Assembly: GCA_963755825.1 (NCBI GenBank)
Contig: CAVWLA010000001.1
Coordinates: 1,736,001 to 1,800,000 of the forward strand
Direction: 5' to 3'
DNA: 64,000 bases
DNA from: DATBQN01 sp963755825
Lineage (GTDB): Bacteria > Acidobacteriota > Thermoanaerobaculia > Multivoradales > UBA5704
Numbering within the stretch: position 1 is the first letter of the stretch; each line of letters opens with the position of its first letter. Shown here one piece after another: positions 28,034 to 37,831 of this stretch. The position numbers and the translations under genes were made by a program. The notes beneath the pieces are model-generated. The model was given only the letters and a program-made list of their open reading frames with translations. It did no database searches and was not told the DNA's origin.

Positions 28034-28471
28034 ATGCACGACGACGACCGAGTCGGCGCTCACCTCTGCCGCTTCGAGGAGCCCGACATCATCTACATGG
28101 AGTTCCATGGCCCGGTGAGCCTCGAAGAGGGCCGCGAGATCAACCGCCGCCACGTCGCCTGGGGAAAGTGCCACGACGACGTCTTCTTCCTCATCAACCT
28201 GAAGGAGCTCGAGAGCATCGATCCCGGCGTGCGCAAGGAGGCGGGGCCGGTGATGCAGGCGATGCCGCTGCGCGGCGCCGGCGTCTACGCCGCCCCCCTG
28301 AAGGCGCGGGTGGTCGCCAAGCTCATCCTGACCGCGGTCAACATGTTCCGCAGCGAGGGCGACCGCGTGCCCTTCCACTTCGTTCCCACCGAGGAAGAGG
28401 CCCGCGGCTGGATCGAGAAGCGCCGCCGCGAGCTCGGTATCGGCGCCGGCGTCGCCGCCGCCCAGGCATAG
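28034..28471 (+). CDS. STAS/SpoIIAA-like protein (paralogue B)
   Basis: The protein has 145 residues and is the paralogue of the 25786 gene: FEEPDIIYMEFHGPVSLEEG, DVFFLINLKELESIDPGVRK, APLKARVVAKLILTAVNMFR. A strong Shine-Dalgarno AGGAGGAGA precedes ATG 28034. It closes the eight-gene operon and is followed by a large hairpin. Role unknown beyond the signalling context. Confidence 0.8.
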   Translation: MHDDDRVGAHLCRFEEPDIIYMEFHGPVSLEEGREINRRHVAWGKCHDDVFFLINLKELESIDPGVRKEAGPVMQAMPLRGAGVYAAPLKARVVAKLILTAVNMFRSEGDRVPFHFVPTEEEARGWIEKRRRELGIGAGVAAAQA

Positions 28472-28476
28472 GGGTC

Positions 28477-28513
28477 CGGCGCTCTCGGCGCTCCCGGCGC
28501 CGAGCGAGCGCCG
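28477..28513. terminator. Hairpin between convergent operons (bidirectional terminator candidate)
   Basis: Stem segments 28477-28483/28507-28513 and 28484-28491/28497-28504 form a 15-bp GC stem with a 2-nt bulge and a 5-nt loop. It sits in the 50-bp gap between the rightward stress operon and leftward glgX, so it could stop transcription from both sides. Confidence 0.6.
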
Positions 28514-28521
28514 TCGGCTGC

Positions 28522-30648
<2,127 letters not shown>

Positions 30649-30727
30649 CGCAAATCCTCCTTGCCATCAGCGGCTCTCGCGGCTCCTGCCGGAGGAGCAA
30701 GGGATATGCCAGAAGAGGCTCACTCCC

Positions 30728-32020
30728 CTATCTCCCCAGCGCCTCCTCGATGACGTCGAAGATCCGCTGCGCTTCCATCTCGGTGACGATGTAGGGCGGC
30801 AGGGTGTAGACGATGTTGCCGAGGGGGCGGAGGAGGACGCCGCGGTCGAGGGCGAAGGCGGCGAGGTCGAGGCCCTGGCGGTCGAAGTAGCCGCCGCCGG
30901 CCTCGGGGGTCAGCTCGACGGCGGCCATCAGGCCGATGCCGCGGACGGCGGCGACGCGCCGGTGGGCGGCGAGGCGCTCCAGGCGGCCGGCGAAGAGGCG
31001 CTCGAGCGCGGCGATGCGGGCGAGCGCCCCCTCCTCCTCGAAGATCGCCAGGCTCTCGAGCGCCACCGCGCAGGCGAGCGCGTTGCCGGTGAAGGAGTGG
31101 CCGTGGAAGAGGGTGCGGCTGCGGTCGGCGGAGAGGAAGGCGCGGTAGACCTCGTCGCTCGCGAGCGTCGCCGAGAGCGGCAGGTAGCCGCCGGTGAGGG
31201 CTTTCGAGACGCAGAGGAGGTCGGGCTCGATGGGCCCGTGCTCGCAGGCGAAGAGGCGGCCGGTGCGGCCGAAGCCGGTCAAGATCTCGTCGGCGATGAG
31301 CGGGATGCCGCGCCGCGCGGTCTCGGCGCGCACTTCGCGCAGGAAGCCCGGCGTCTGCACCAGCATGCCGCCGGCGCCCTGCAGCATCGGCTCGACGATC
31401 ACCGCCGCCACGCGGTCGCCCTCGCGCGCCAGGATGTCGGCGAGCGGCGGCGAGGCGCTGCCGCGCGCCGCCGAGCTCGGCGTCGCGGCCCGCCGCACGG
31501 TGAAGAGGAGGTCGGCGAAGGCGGCGTGGAAGGCCGCCACCCCCGAGGCCGCCATCGCCCCGAAGGTGTCGCCGTGGTAGGCGTCGTCGAAGGCGACGAA
31601 GAGGGTGCGGCCGGCCTCGCCGCGGTGCGCCCACATCTGCCAGGCCATCTTGAGCGCCACCTCGACGGCGGTCGAGCCGTCGTCCGAGTAGAACACCCAG
31701 GGGAGGCCGCCGGGAGCGCGCGCAGCGAGCGCCGCGGCGAGCCGCGCCGCCGGCTCGTGGGTGAAGCCGGCGAAGATCACCTGCGCCAGCGACTCGGCCT
31801 GGCGGGCGAGCGCGCGGTTGAGGCGCGGGTGGTTGTGGCCGTGGAGGATGACCCACCAGGAGGAGATGGCGTCGAGGACGGCGCGGCCGTCCGCCAGGTG
31901 GAGGTAGGCGCCCTCGGCACGCGCCACCGGCAGCGGCGGCGGCGCCGTCGCCATCTGGGTGTACGGGTGCCAGACGTGGCGCCGGTCGAGGTCGAGCCAG
32001 GCGGGAGGAAGCTCGCTCAT
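30728..32020 (-). CDS. bioA: Adenosylmethionine-8-amino-7-oxononanoate aminotransferase
   Basis: The protein has 430 residues, a class III PLP aminotransferase making 7,8-diaminopelargonate with SAM as amino donor. HVWHPYTQMATAPPPLPVAR and SSWWVILHGHNHPRLN are BioA-specific. FYSDDGSTAVEVALKMAWQ and IADEILTGFGRTG hold PLP-site residues, with the Schiff-base Lys in LCVSKALTGGYLPLS. ATG 32020 overlaps the bioD stop (ATGA). It is the last gene of the biotin operon. Confidence 0.96.
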   Translation of the reverse strand: MSELPPAWLDLDRRHVWHPYTQMATAPPPLPVARAEGAYLHLADGRAVLDAISSWWVILHGHNHPRLNRALARQAESLAQVIFAGFTHEPAARLAAALAARAPGGLPWVFYSDDGSTAVEVALKMAWQMWAHRGEAGRTLFVAFDDAYHGDTFGAMAASGVAAFHAAFADLLFTVRRAATPSSAARGSASPPLADILAREGDRVAAVIVEPMLQGAGGMLVQTPGFLREVRAETARRGIPLIADEILTGFGRTGRLFACEHGPIEPDLLCVSKALTGGYLPLSATLASDEVYRAFLSADRSRTLFHGHSFTGNALACAVALESLAIFEEEGALARIAALERLFAGRLERLAAHRRVAAVRGIGLMAAVELTPEAGGGYFDRQGLDLAAFALDRGVLLRPLGNIVYTLPPYIVTEMEAQRIFDVIEEALGR

Positions 32021-32715
32021 GCCCGCTCCAGGTGCTCGGCGAGGCGCGCCGTGGGATCGAAATCGCCGGCGGCGCGGGCGACCGCGGCGCGATCGAACGA
32101 GGCGAGGGGCTCGATGGGCGCCACCTCGGCGATCACCGGGACGCCGCCGAAGCGCTCGATGGCGGCGCGGTTCTCGGCGTCGGGCGGGCCGTTCATCACC
32201 ACGCCGAGGACGGCGATGCCGCGCCCGCGGAGCGCTTCGAGCGAGAGCAGCGTGTGGTTGATCGTCCCCAGCCCGCTCTTGGCGACGAGGAGACAGGGGA
32301 GGCCGGCGGCGGCGAGGAGGTCGATCAGCAGCGCGTTCTCGTTGAGCGGCACCAGCAGGCCGCCGACGCCCTCGACGACGAGCGCCCGCTCCGGCCGCGC
32401 CGCCCGGTGCGCGGCGAAGGCGGCGAGGACGGCGGCCGGATCGATGACGGTGCCCGCCAGCCGCGCCGCGAGGTGCGGCGAGACCGGAGGCGCGAACAGG
32501 TAGCGCTCGGCGAGGATCTCGACCTCCGGCGGAGCGAGGCGAGCGACCGTCTCGCTGTCGGTCGGCAGGCGCTCGGGGCCGGCATCGCCGCCGGCACCGG
32601 TCGCCAGCGGCTTCCAGTAGGCGAGCGGCCGCGGGCCGGCGTAGCGCGCCAGGACGAGCGCCGAGATCACCGTCTTGCCGACGTCGGTGCCGGTGCCGAC
32701 GACCGCCAGGCTCAC
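32017..32715 (-). CDS. bioD: Dethiobiotin synthetase
   Basis: The protein has 232 residues. P-loop GTGTDVGKTVISALVL at the N-terminus, the LAYWKPLATGA substrate-Lys segment, VVEGVGGLLVPLNE and AVLGVVMNGPP are the family's landmarks. It closes the ureido ring of dethiobiotin using ATP and CO2. The GTG start at 32715 overlaps the bioF stop (GTGA). Confidence 0.95.
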   Translation of the reverse strand: MSLAVVGTGTDVGKTVISALVLARYAGPRPLAYWKPLATGAGGDAGPERLPTDSETVARLAPPEVEILAERYLFAPPVSPHLAARLAGTVIDPAAVLAAFAAHRAARPERALVVEGVGGLLVPLNENALLIDLLAAAGLPCLLVAKSGLGTINHTLLSLEALRGRGIAVLGVVMNGPPDAENRAAIERFGGVPVIAEVAPIEPLASFDRAAVARAAGDFDPTARLAEHLERA

Positions 32716-33941
32716 CCTCCTTCGCCTCCCGCCGCGTCCCCCGCGAGGAGCAGCGGCGCGGCGATCTCGGCGAGCGCCGCCGCGAGGGCGTCGATCTCGC
32801 CCTCTGTGCGGTCGGCATGGACCGAGATGCGCAGGCGGGCGGTCCCCGGCGCCACCGTCGGTGGGCGGACGGCGCGCACGTCGAAGCCGCGCCGCACGAG
32901 CTCGGCGGCGACCGCCATGGCGCGCTCGTTGTCGCCGAGGACGAAGGGCACGATGGGGCCGCACGCCGTCGCGGGGACGGCGCCGCCCAGACCCGCCGCG
33001 GCGAGCGCCCGCCGTAGGCGCTCGGCGAGGCCGAGGGCGCGCACGCGCCGCTCCGGCTCCGCCTCCAGGCGGTCGAGGGCGGCCTCCGCGGCGTGGACGA
33101 GGAGCGGCGGCACGGCGGTGGTGAAGAAGAAGGTCCGGCAGCGCTGGACGAGATAGTCGACGAGCAGCCGCGGCCCGGCGACGAAGGCGCCGGCGGTGCC
33201 GAGCGCCTTGCCGAAGGTGGAGACGATGGCGAGGGCGCGGCGCTCGATGCCGTAGCGCTCGGCGAGCCCGGAGCCGCGGGAGGCGCCGAAGAGGCCGGTG
33301 GCATGGGCATCGTCGATGACGAGGGCGGCGCCATGGCGCCGGGCGAGGTCGGCGTAGCGGTCGAGCGGCGCCACGTCGCCGTCCATGCCGAAGAGCGACT
33401 CGGTGACGAGGACGGTGCGGCCGGCCGGCCGATCGCTCGGCCAGGGGCGGGCGAGCTGGTGCTCGATCGCCGCGAGGTCGAGGTGCGGCACGATCGCCCG
33501 CTCGCAGCCGGAGAGGCGGAGGCCGTCGATGAGGCTGGCATGGTTGGCGGCGTCGGAGATGGCGCGGTCCCCCGGCCCGAGGAGCGCCGCGAGCAGGCCG
33601 ACGTTGGCCTGGTAGCCGCTGGGGAAGAGGAGCGCCGCCTCGGTCCCCTTCCATGCCGCCAGCCGCCGCTCGAGCGCGCCATGCGCCGCGGTCTCGCCGC
33701 GCAGGAAGCGCGAGGCGGGAGCGGTGAGCGGCGCCGAGGCGGGGAGCGCCGCGAGGCGCGCCAGGAGGTCGCGGCGGAAGCTGGGATCAGCGGCGAGGCC
33801 GAGGTAGTCGTTCGAGGTGAAGTCGATGCCGGATGGGGGACGGAGCTCGCGGCTGAGGCCGTCCGCGGCGATGTCGGCGAGGCACCGCGCCAGCTCGTCG
33901 AGGAAGGGCGGCGCCGCGCCGTCCGCCACGCCCACCTCCAC
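32712..33941 (-). CDS. bioF: 8-amino-7-oxononanoate synthase
   Basis: The protein has about 409 residues. The alpha-oxoamine synthase pattern is clear: IDFTSNDYLGLAADP, FPSGYQANVGLLAALLG, DAANHASLIDGLRLSG, ALVIDDAHATGLFG, and IVSTFGKALGTAGAF with the PLP Lys. It condenses pimeloyl thioester with alanine. The start is uncertain: no ATG is available, and GTG codons occur at 33941, 33935 and 33929; a GGAGGTG partly inside them favours 33929. It follows bioB by about 90 nt. No bioC, bioH or bioZ is in view, so pimeloyl synthesis must be encoded elsewhere. Confidence 0.93.
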   Translation of the reverse strand: MEVGVADGAAPPFLDELARCLADIAADGLSRELRPPSGIDFTSNDYLGLAADPSFRRDLLARLAALPASAPLTAPASRFLRGETAAHGALERRLAAWKGTEAALLFPSGYQANVGLLAALLGPGDRAISDAANHASLIDGLRLSGCERAIVPHLDLAAIEHQLARPWPSDRPAGRTVLVTESLFGMDGDVAPLDRYADLARRHGAALVIDDAHATGLFGASRGSGLAERYGIERRALAIVSTFGKALGTAGAFVAGPRLLVDYLVQRCRTFFFTTAVPPLLVHAAEAALDRLEAEPERRVRALGLAERLRRALAAAGLGGAVPATACGPIVPFVLGDNERAMAVAAELVRRGFDVRAVRPPTVAPGTARLRISVHADRTEGEIDALAAALAEIAAPLLLAGDAAGGEGG

Positions 33942-34030
33942 AGTCGGCGTCTGCGCAGCCGGCCCCCTCAGGGTGTCTCCCTCGTGGATCGTCCCCTCGC
34001 GCGGCGTCGGCACGAGCGCCGGGCGAGCGG

Positions 34031-35038
34031 TCAGGGCGCCGGGATCGCCGGGGTCGGCGAGGTCTGCGGCTGCAGGCCGAGGCGTTCGAGCAGCTCGGCG
34101 TCGTGGTCCCGGCCGGGGTTCGGGGTGGTGAGCAGCCGCTCGCCGGTGAAGATCGAGTTGGCGCCGGCGAGGAAGCAGAGCGCCTGCGTCGAGGCCGACA
34201 TCTCGGTGCGCCCGGCGGAGAGGCGGACGCGGCTCCGCGGCAGCACGATGCGCGCCGCGGCGATCAGGCGCACCAGCTCGATCTCGTCGACCGGCGGCCG
34301 CTCGGCGAGCGGCGTGCCGGAGACGCGGACGAGGGTGTTGATCGGCACGCTCTCCGGCTGCGGGTCGAGGCGGGCGAGGACGCCCAGCATGCCGATGCGG
34401 TCCTCGATGCTCTCCCCCATCCCGAGGATGCCGCCGCAGCAGACGGAGATGCCGGCGGCGCGGACGCGCTCGAGCGTCGCCAGGCGGTCGGCGTAGGTGC
34501 GCGTCGTGATGACGCGGTCGTAGTAGGCCGGCCCGGTGTCGAGGTTGTGGTTGTAGGCGGTCAGCCCCGCCTCGGCGAGGCGCTCGGCCTGCTCGGCGGT
34601 CAGCATCCCCAGCGTGCAGCAGGCCTCGAGGCCGAGGTCGCTGACGCCGCGGACCATGGCGAGCACGCGGTCGAAGTCGCGGCCGTCCCTCACCTGCCGC
34701 CAGGCGGCGCCCATGCAGAAGCGGGTCGAGCCGGCGTCGCGCGCCTGGCGCGCCGCGGCGAGCACCTCGTCCAGGCCGGCGAGCGGCTCGGCGTCGACCG
34801 CGGTCTCGTAGCGGGCGCTCTGCGGGCAGTAGGCGCAGTCCTCCGGGCAGCCGCCGGTCTTGATCGAGAGCAGCGTGCAGAGCTGCACGGTCGCCGGATC
34901 GTGATGCTGGCGGTGGACCTGCTGGGCGCGGAAGAGGAGCTCGGGGAACGGCAGGCGGTAGAGGGCGCCGATCTCGGCGTCGGTCCAGTCGTGGCGGGCG
35001 GCGCCGGTCTCGCGGGCTGTCGTCTCGGAAAGGGGCAT
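34031..35038 (-). CDS. bioB: Biotin synthase
   Basis: The protein has 335 residues. It is a radical SAM enzyme: IKTGGCPEDCAYCPQSARY has the CxxxCxxC cluster. The [2Fe-2S] sulfur-donor site residues appear in CMGAAWRQVRD, LEACCTLGML and SVCCGGILGMGE, with the Arg in SRVRLSAGRTEMS. It inserts sulfur into dethiobiotin. ATG 35038 has GGAG upstream. It is the first gene of bioB-F-D-A. Confidence 0.96.
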   Translation of the reverse strand: MPLSETTARETGAARHDWTDAEIGALYRLPFPELLFRAQQVHRQHHDPATVQLCTLLSIKTGGCPEDCAYCPQSARYETAVDAEPLAGLDEVLAAARQARDAGSTRFCMGAAWRQVRDGRDFDRVLAMVRGVSDLGLEACCTLGMLTAEQAERLAEAGLTAYNHNLDTGPAYYDRVITTRTYADRLATLERVRAAGISVCCGGILGMGESIEDRIGMLGVLARLDPQPESVPINTLVRVSGTPLAERPPVDEIELVRLIAAARIVLPRSRVRLSAGRTEMSASTQALCFLAGANSIFTGERLLTTPNPGRDHDAELLERLGLQPQTSPTPAIPAP

Positions 35039-35080
35039 GGCGCTCCGGGCGAGAGGTTTGATCGGGGATACTGCCAGGGC

Positions 35081-35110
35081 AGGATAGACGAAACTCGGCG
35101 AGGGGCACAA
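35081..35110 (-). promoter_or_regulatory. Weak promoter candidate for the biotin operon
   Basis: On the minus strand TTGTGC (35110-35105) and TATCCT (35086-35081) have an 18-bp spacer, 43 nt before bioB. The -10 box overlaps a short inverted repeat (CTGCC-AG-GGCAG, 35071-35082) that could be an operator. It does not look like the long BirA operator. Confidence 0.3.
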
Positions 35111-35182
35111 GGCGAAGGCGGCAGCCCCGCCCTGGCGCCGCCTCGACCGATCTGGGATCATCGCCGCGAGGAGGGAACGCTC

Positions 35183-35416
35183 ATGGACTCCGACGCGAAC
35201 GACCCCGACATCGCGCAGCACCTCGACGGCAGCCCGGCCTGGGCGCTGGAAGACGAGCGGCCGGAGGACGACGAAGATCTCGAGGACGGCGAGGATCTCG
35301 CGGGTCTCGAGGATGACGAAGAGGAAGACGATGATGACGAGGACGACGACGACATCGTCGACGAGGCCTCCGAGGAGTCCTTCCCGGCGAGCGACCCGCC
35401 GGCTTTCACCCCCTGA
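35183..35416 (+). CDS. Small very acidic protein with EESFPASDPPAF tail
   Basis: The protein has 77 residues, and more than half of the central part is Asp/Glu. The last residues, DEASEESFPASDPPAFTP, match a tail motif found at the end of many small bacterial proteins of unknown function. GAGGAGGG (35168-35175) is an excellent ribosome binding site for ATG 35183. It diverges from bioB. No function is assigned; the acid stretch may be disordered and bind basic proteins or metal ions. Confidence 0.7.
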   Translation: MDSDANDPDIAQHLDGSPAWALEDERPEDDEDLEDGEDLAGLEDDEEEDDDDEDDDDIVDEASEESFPASDPPAFTP

Positions 35417-35457
35417 TCCCGCCGCATCGGACGCTCTCCCCGCCGGCGGCCCGCCGA

Positions 35458-35541
35458 GCCTTCCCGGTCATCTGTCCGACCTTCCCGGTGATCCGCCGGG
35501 CCTTCCCGATCGCGCGGAAGGCCGTGCCGATCGCCTGGCAG
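35458..35541. repeat. Four degenerate 21-nt tandem repeats
   Basis: Units of 21 nt begin at 35458, 35479, 35500 and 35521 with consensus (G/A)CCTTCCCG(G/A)T followed by a variable part, and a partial fifth unit follows at 35542. They lie in the 174-bp gap between two small genes. The period equals seven codons, but no frame through it has a convincing start. Confidence 0.6.
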
Positions 35542-35590
35542 ACCGTAACGGCCCAGCCGAAAGGCGAGAAAGAGCCGTAGGATCGCCGTC

Positions 35591-35839
35591 GTGGCACGCG
35601 GTTGGGAGAGCAAGTCGGTCGAATCGCAGATCGAGAGCGCCGGAGCGGCCGCCGACCGCGGCGAGGCGCTGACGCCGGAGCAGCGTGCCCTCCAGCAGCG
35701 GCGGCAGGGGCTCGAGATGTCGCGCCGCCGGGTCCTCCAGGAGCTCGCGGCGACCGCCTCGCAGGCCCGCCGCGCGGCGCTCGAGCCCGCTCTCGCCTTC
35801 CTCGACGCCGAGATCGCCAAGCTGGCCCCCGGCACTTGA
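35591..35839 (+). CDS. Conserved small protein of unknown function (MARGWESKSVE family)
   Basis: The protein has 82 residues starting from GTG 35591. The N-terminal MARGWESKSVESQIESA is a block I recall from small conserved hypothetical proteins in several phyla. The rest is helical and charged (QRALQQRRQGLEMSRRRVLQ) and probably forms a coiled coil. No signal peptide or membrane segment is present. It lies 47 bp before the secreted propeller gene. Confidence 0.65.
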   Translation: MARGWESKSVESQIESAGAAADRGEALTPEQRALQQRRQGLEMSRRRVLQELAATASQARRAALEPALAFLDAEIAKLAPGT

Positions 35840-35886
35840 GCTCACGTTCACCCACAGCGCGCACGATATTGGTTTTGGAGGACGAC

Positions 35887-37746
35887 ATGACGACGATCGA
35901 CCGCAAGCTTTCCGCTTTGCTCGCCGCCGTCGCGGCCGCCGCCACCCTCGCCGCCGCGACCCCGGCCGCGGTCCGCGCCGCCGCATCGGCGGACGCTCCG
36001 GCGGCGCCGTCGACCGCGGCGGCCGCGCCGGGGCGAGCCATCCCGCCCGCGGATTGGCCGCAATGGGGGCGCAACGCGCAGCACACCGGCGCCGCCGCGG
36101 CCGTCGGCCAGGCGGCGACCCGGCGGCTCGCCGATTTCGTCTACGACCCCTTCGTGGCGCAGGAGAAGGGCGCCCCCGACGCCTTCGGCGAGCTGCTGGT
36201 GCACTACCAGGCGCCCCTCATCAACGGCGCCGACGTCTACATGGCCGTCAAGTCGGGCCGCTTCACCGGCACCTCGACGCGGGAGAGCCAGATCTGGGGG
36301 GTGACCCGCCTGCACTGGCAGGGCAATTCTCTCGTCCCCCTGTGGACCTTGCGGACCGACTGGAAGCCGGTCCCCTCGGGCGACCCGGCGGCCGGCCCCT
36401 ATTTCGAGCCGGTCTTTCACGCCGTGCTCGCCGGCCGCTCTCTCTACGTGCCGGGCGCCGGCGGCTCGCTCTACAGGGTCGATCCGCTGACCGGCCACGT
36501 CCTCGCCCACGTGAGGCCGTTCGGGACGACGGTCGACCCCGATCTCTTCCTCTGCGGGCCGCCGGTCGCCGACGGCCAGGGGAACGTCTACTACAACGCC
36601 GTCAAGCTGGCGCACGGCGCGGCGTGGACCGCCGACGCCCTCGGCGCCTGGCTGGTCAAGGTGCGGCCAAACGACAGCGCGGCGACCGCCACCTTCGCGG
36701 CGCTCCTCCCCGCGGCGCCGGCGGGCGGCGACACCTGCGCCGGGTCGTTCAGCCCGCAGGACCTCCCCTGGCCGCCGACGCCCGACGCGGTGGCGCCGCG
36801 GGTGACCTGCGGCAGCCAGCGGCCGCCGGTCAACCTGGCGCCGGCGGTGGCGGCCGACGGCACCGTCTACACCGGCAGCGTCGCCCACTTCACCGACCGC
36901 ACCAGCTACCTGATCGCCGTCCATCCCGATCTCACGACGCGCTGGGCGGCGTCGCTCCGCGACCGGCTGAACGACGGCTGCAACGTGACCATCCCGCCGA
37001 CGGGCACCCCGGGCGGCTGCCGCGCCGGCTCGCACGACGGCGTCGATCCGGCGGAGAACCGGCCGGGAGCCGGGCGCCTGCTCGACGATTCCACCGCCTC
37101 GCCGGTCGTCGCCCCCGACGGCAGCATCCTGCTCGGCACCTTCTCCCGCTACAACTACGATCAGGGCCACCTGATGAAGTTCTCCGCCGACGGCGCCTTC
37201 CTCGCCGCCTACCCCTTCGGCTGGGATCTCACGCCGGCGATCTCCGTCCACGGCACGACCTACTCGGTCGTCATCAAGGACAACCAGTACGGCGATCTCG
37301 GCTCGTACTGCGAGTCGGAGGCGGTCTGCCCCACCGACCGCACGGCGAACAACCCCGCCTCGCCCGAGGGCTACTTCATCGCCCAGCTCTCCGCCGACCT
37401 CGCCGTCGAGTGGCGCTGGCAGAACACCAACACCTTCTCCTGCACCCGCAACCCCACCGGGCCGCCTTCCTGCGTCTCCGACCACCCCGCTGGCTTCGAG
37501 TGGTGCGTCAACGCGCCGGCCGTCGACCGTGCGGGAGTGGTCTACGCCAACAGCGAGGACGGCAACCTCTACGCCCTGCGGGCGGACGGGACGCTGCGCG
37601 ACAACCTCTTCCTCGACCTCGCCATCGGCGCCGCCTACACGCCGGTCGCCATCGGCGGCGACGGCCGGCTCTACACCGAGAACGACGGCCACCTCTTCGT
37701 CGTCGGCTCCTGCGTGCCGCGCCGCAACGGGCGCGGCTGCCGGTAG
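35887..37746 (+). CDS. Secreted PQQ-like beta-propeller protein
   Basis: The protein has 619 residues. An N-terminal signal peptide (RKLSALLAAVAAAATLAAAT, then an Ala-rich region) is followed by PADWPQWGRNAQHTG, the start typical of PQQ-like repeat proteins. Blade-like segments follow: SLYRVDPLTGHVLAHV, YVPGAGGSLY, VVAPDGSILLGTFSRYN, VVYANSEDGNLYALRADG. Several Cys pairs suit an extracytoplasmic protein. No PQQ-dehydrogenase catalytic signature is visible, so it is more likely a binding or scaffold propeller. GGAGG is 5 nt before ATG 35887. Confidence 0.8.
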   Translation: MTTIDRKLSALLAAVAAAATLAAATPAAVRAAASADAPAAPSTAAAAPGRAIPPADWPQWGRNAQHTGAAAAVGQAATRRLADFVYDPFVAQEKGAPDAFGELLVHYQAPLINGADVYMAVKSGRFTGTSTRESQIWGVTRLHWQGNSLVPLWTLRTDWKPVPSGDPAAGPYFEPVFHAVLAGRSLYVPGAGGSLYRVDPLTGHVLAHVRPFGTTVDPDLFLCGPPVADGQGNVYYNAVKLAHGAAWTADALGAWLVKVRPNDSAATATFAALLPAAPAGGDTCAGSFSPQDLPWPPTPDAVAPRVTCGSQRPPVNLAPAVAADGTVYTGSVAHFTDRTSYLIAVHPDLTTRWAASLRDRLNDGCNVTIPPTGTPGGCRAGSHDGVDPAENRPGAGRLLDDSTASPVVAPDGSILLGTFSRYNYDQGHLMKFSADGAFLAAYPFGWDLTPAISVHGTTYSVVIKDNQYGDLGSYCESEAVCPTDRTANNPASPEGYFIAQLSADLAVEWRWQNTNTFSCTRNPTGPPSCVSDHPAGFEWCVNAPAVDRAGVVYANSEDGNLYALRADGTLRDNLFLDLAIGAAYTPVAIGGDGRLYTENDGHLFVVGSCVPRRNGRGCR

Positions 37747-37796
37747 GCCCGTGATCCCGCTTGATCTACGCCTGATTAACGCCTAGTCTCAGGGTT

Positions 37797-37826
37797 CCGG
37801 GAGCGGCCCTTCGCCGCCGCTCCCGG
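37797..37826 (+). terminator. Perfect 11-bp hairpin just before dnaE2
   Basis: CCGGGAGCGGC (37797-37807) pairs exactly with 37816-37826 across an 8-nt loop. It follows the propeller gene by 50 nt and ends 5 nt before the dnaE2 GTG start. It could end the upstream transcript or mask the dnaE2 initiation site. Confidence 0.5.
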
Positions 37827-37831
37827 CGCCC

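Noticed and set aside
34950..35182. BirA operator or biotin-linked regulatory site upstream of bioB
   Set aside because: Only a 5-bp inverted repeat is visible; the long spaced BirA palindrome is not there, and no birA is in the window.
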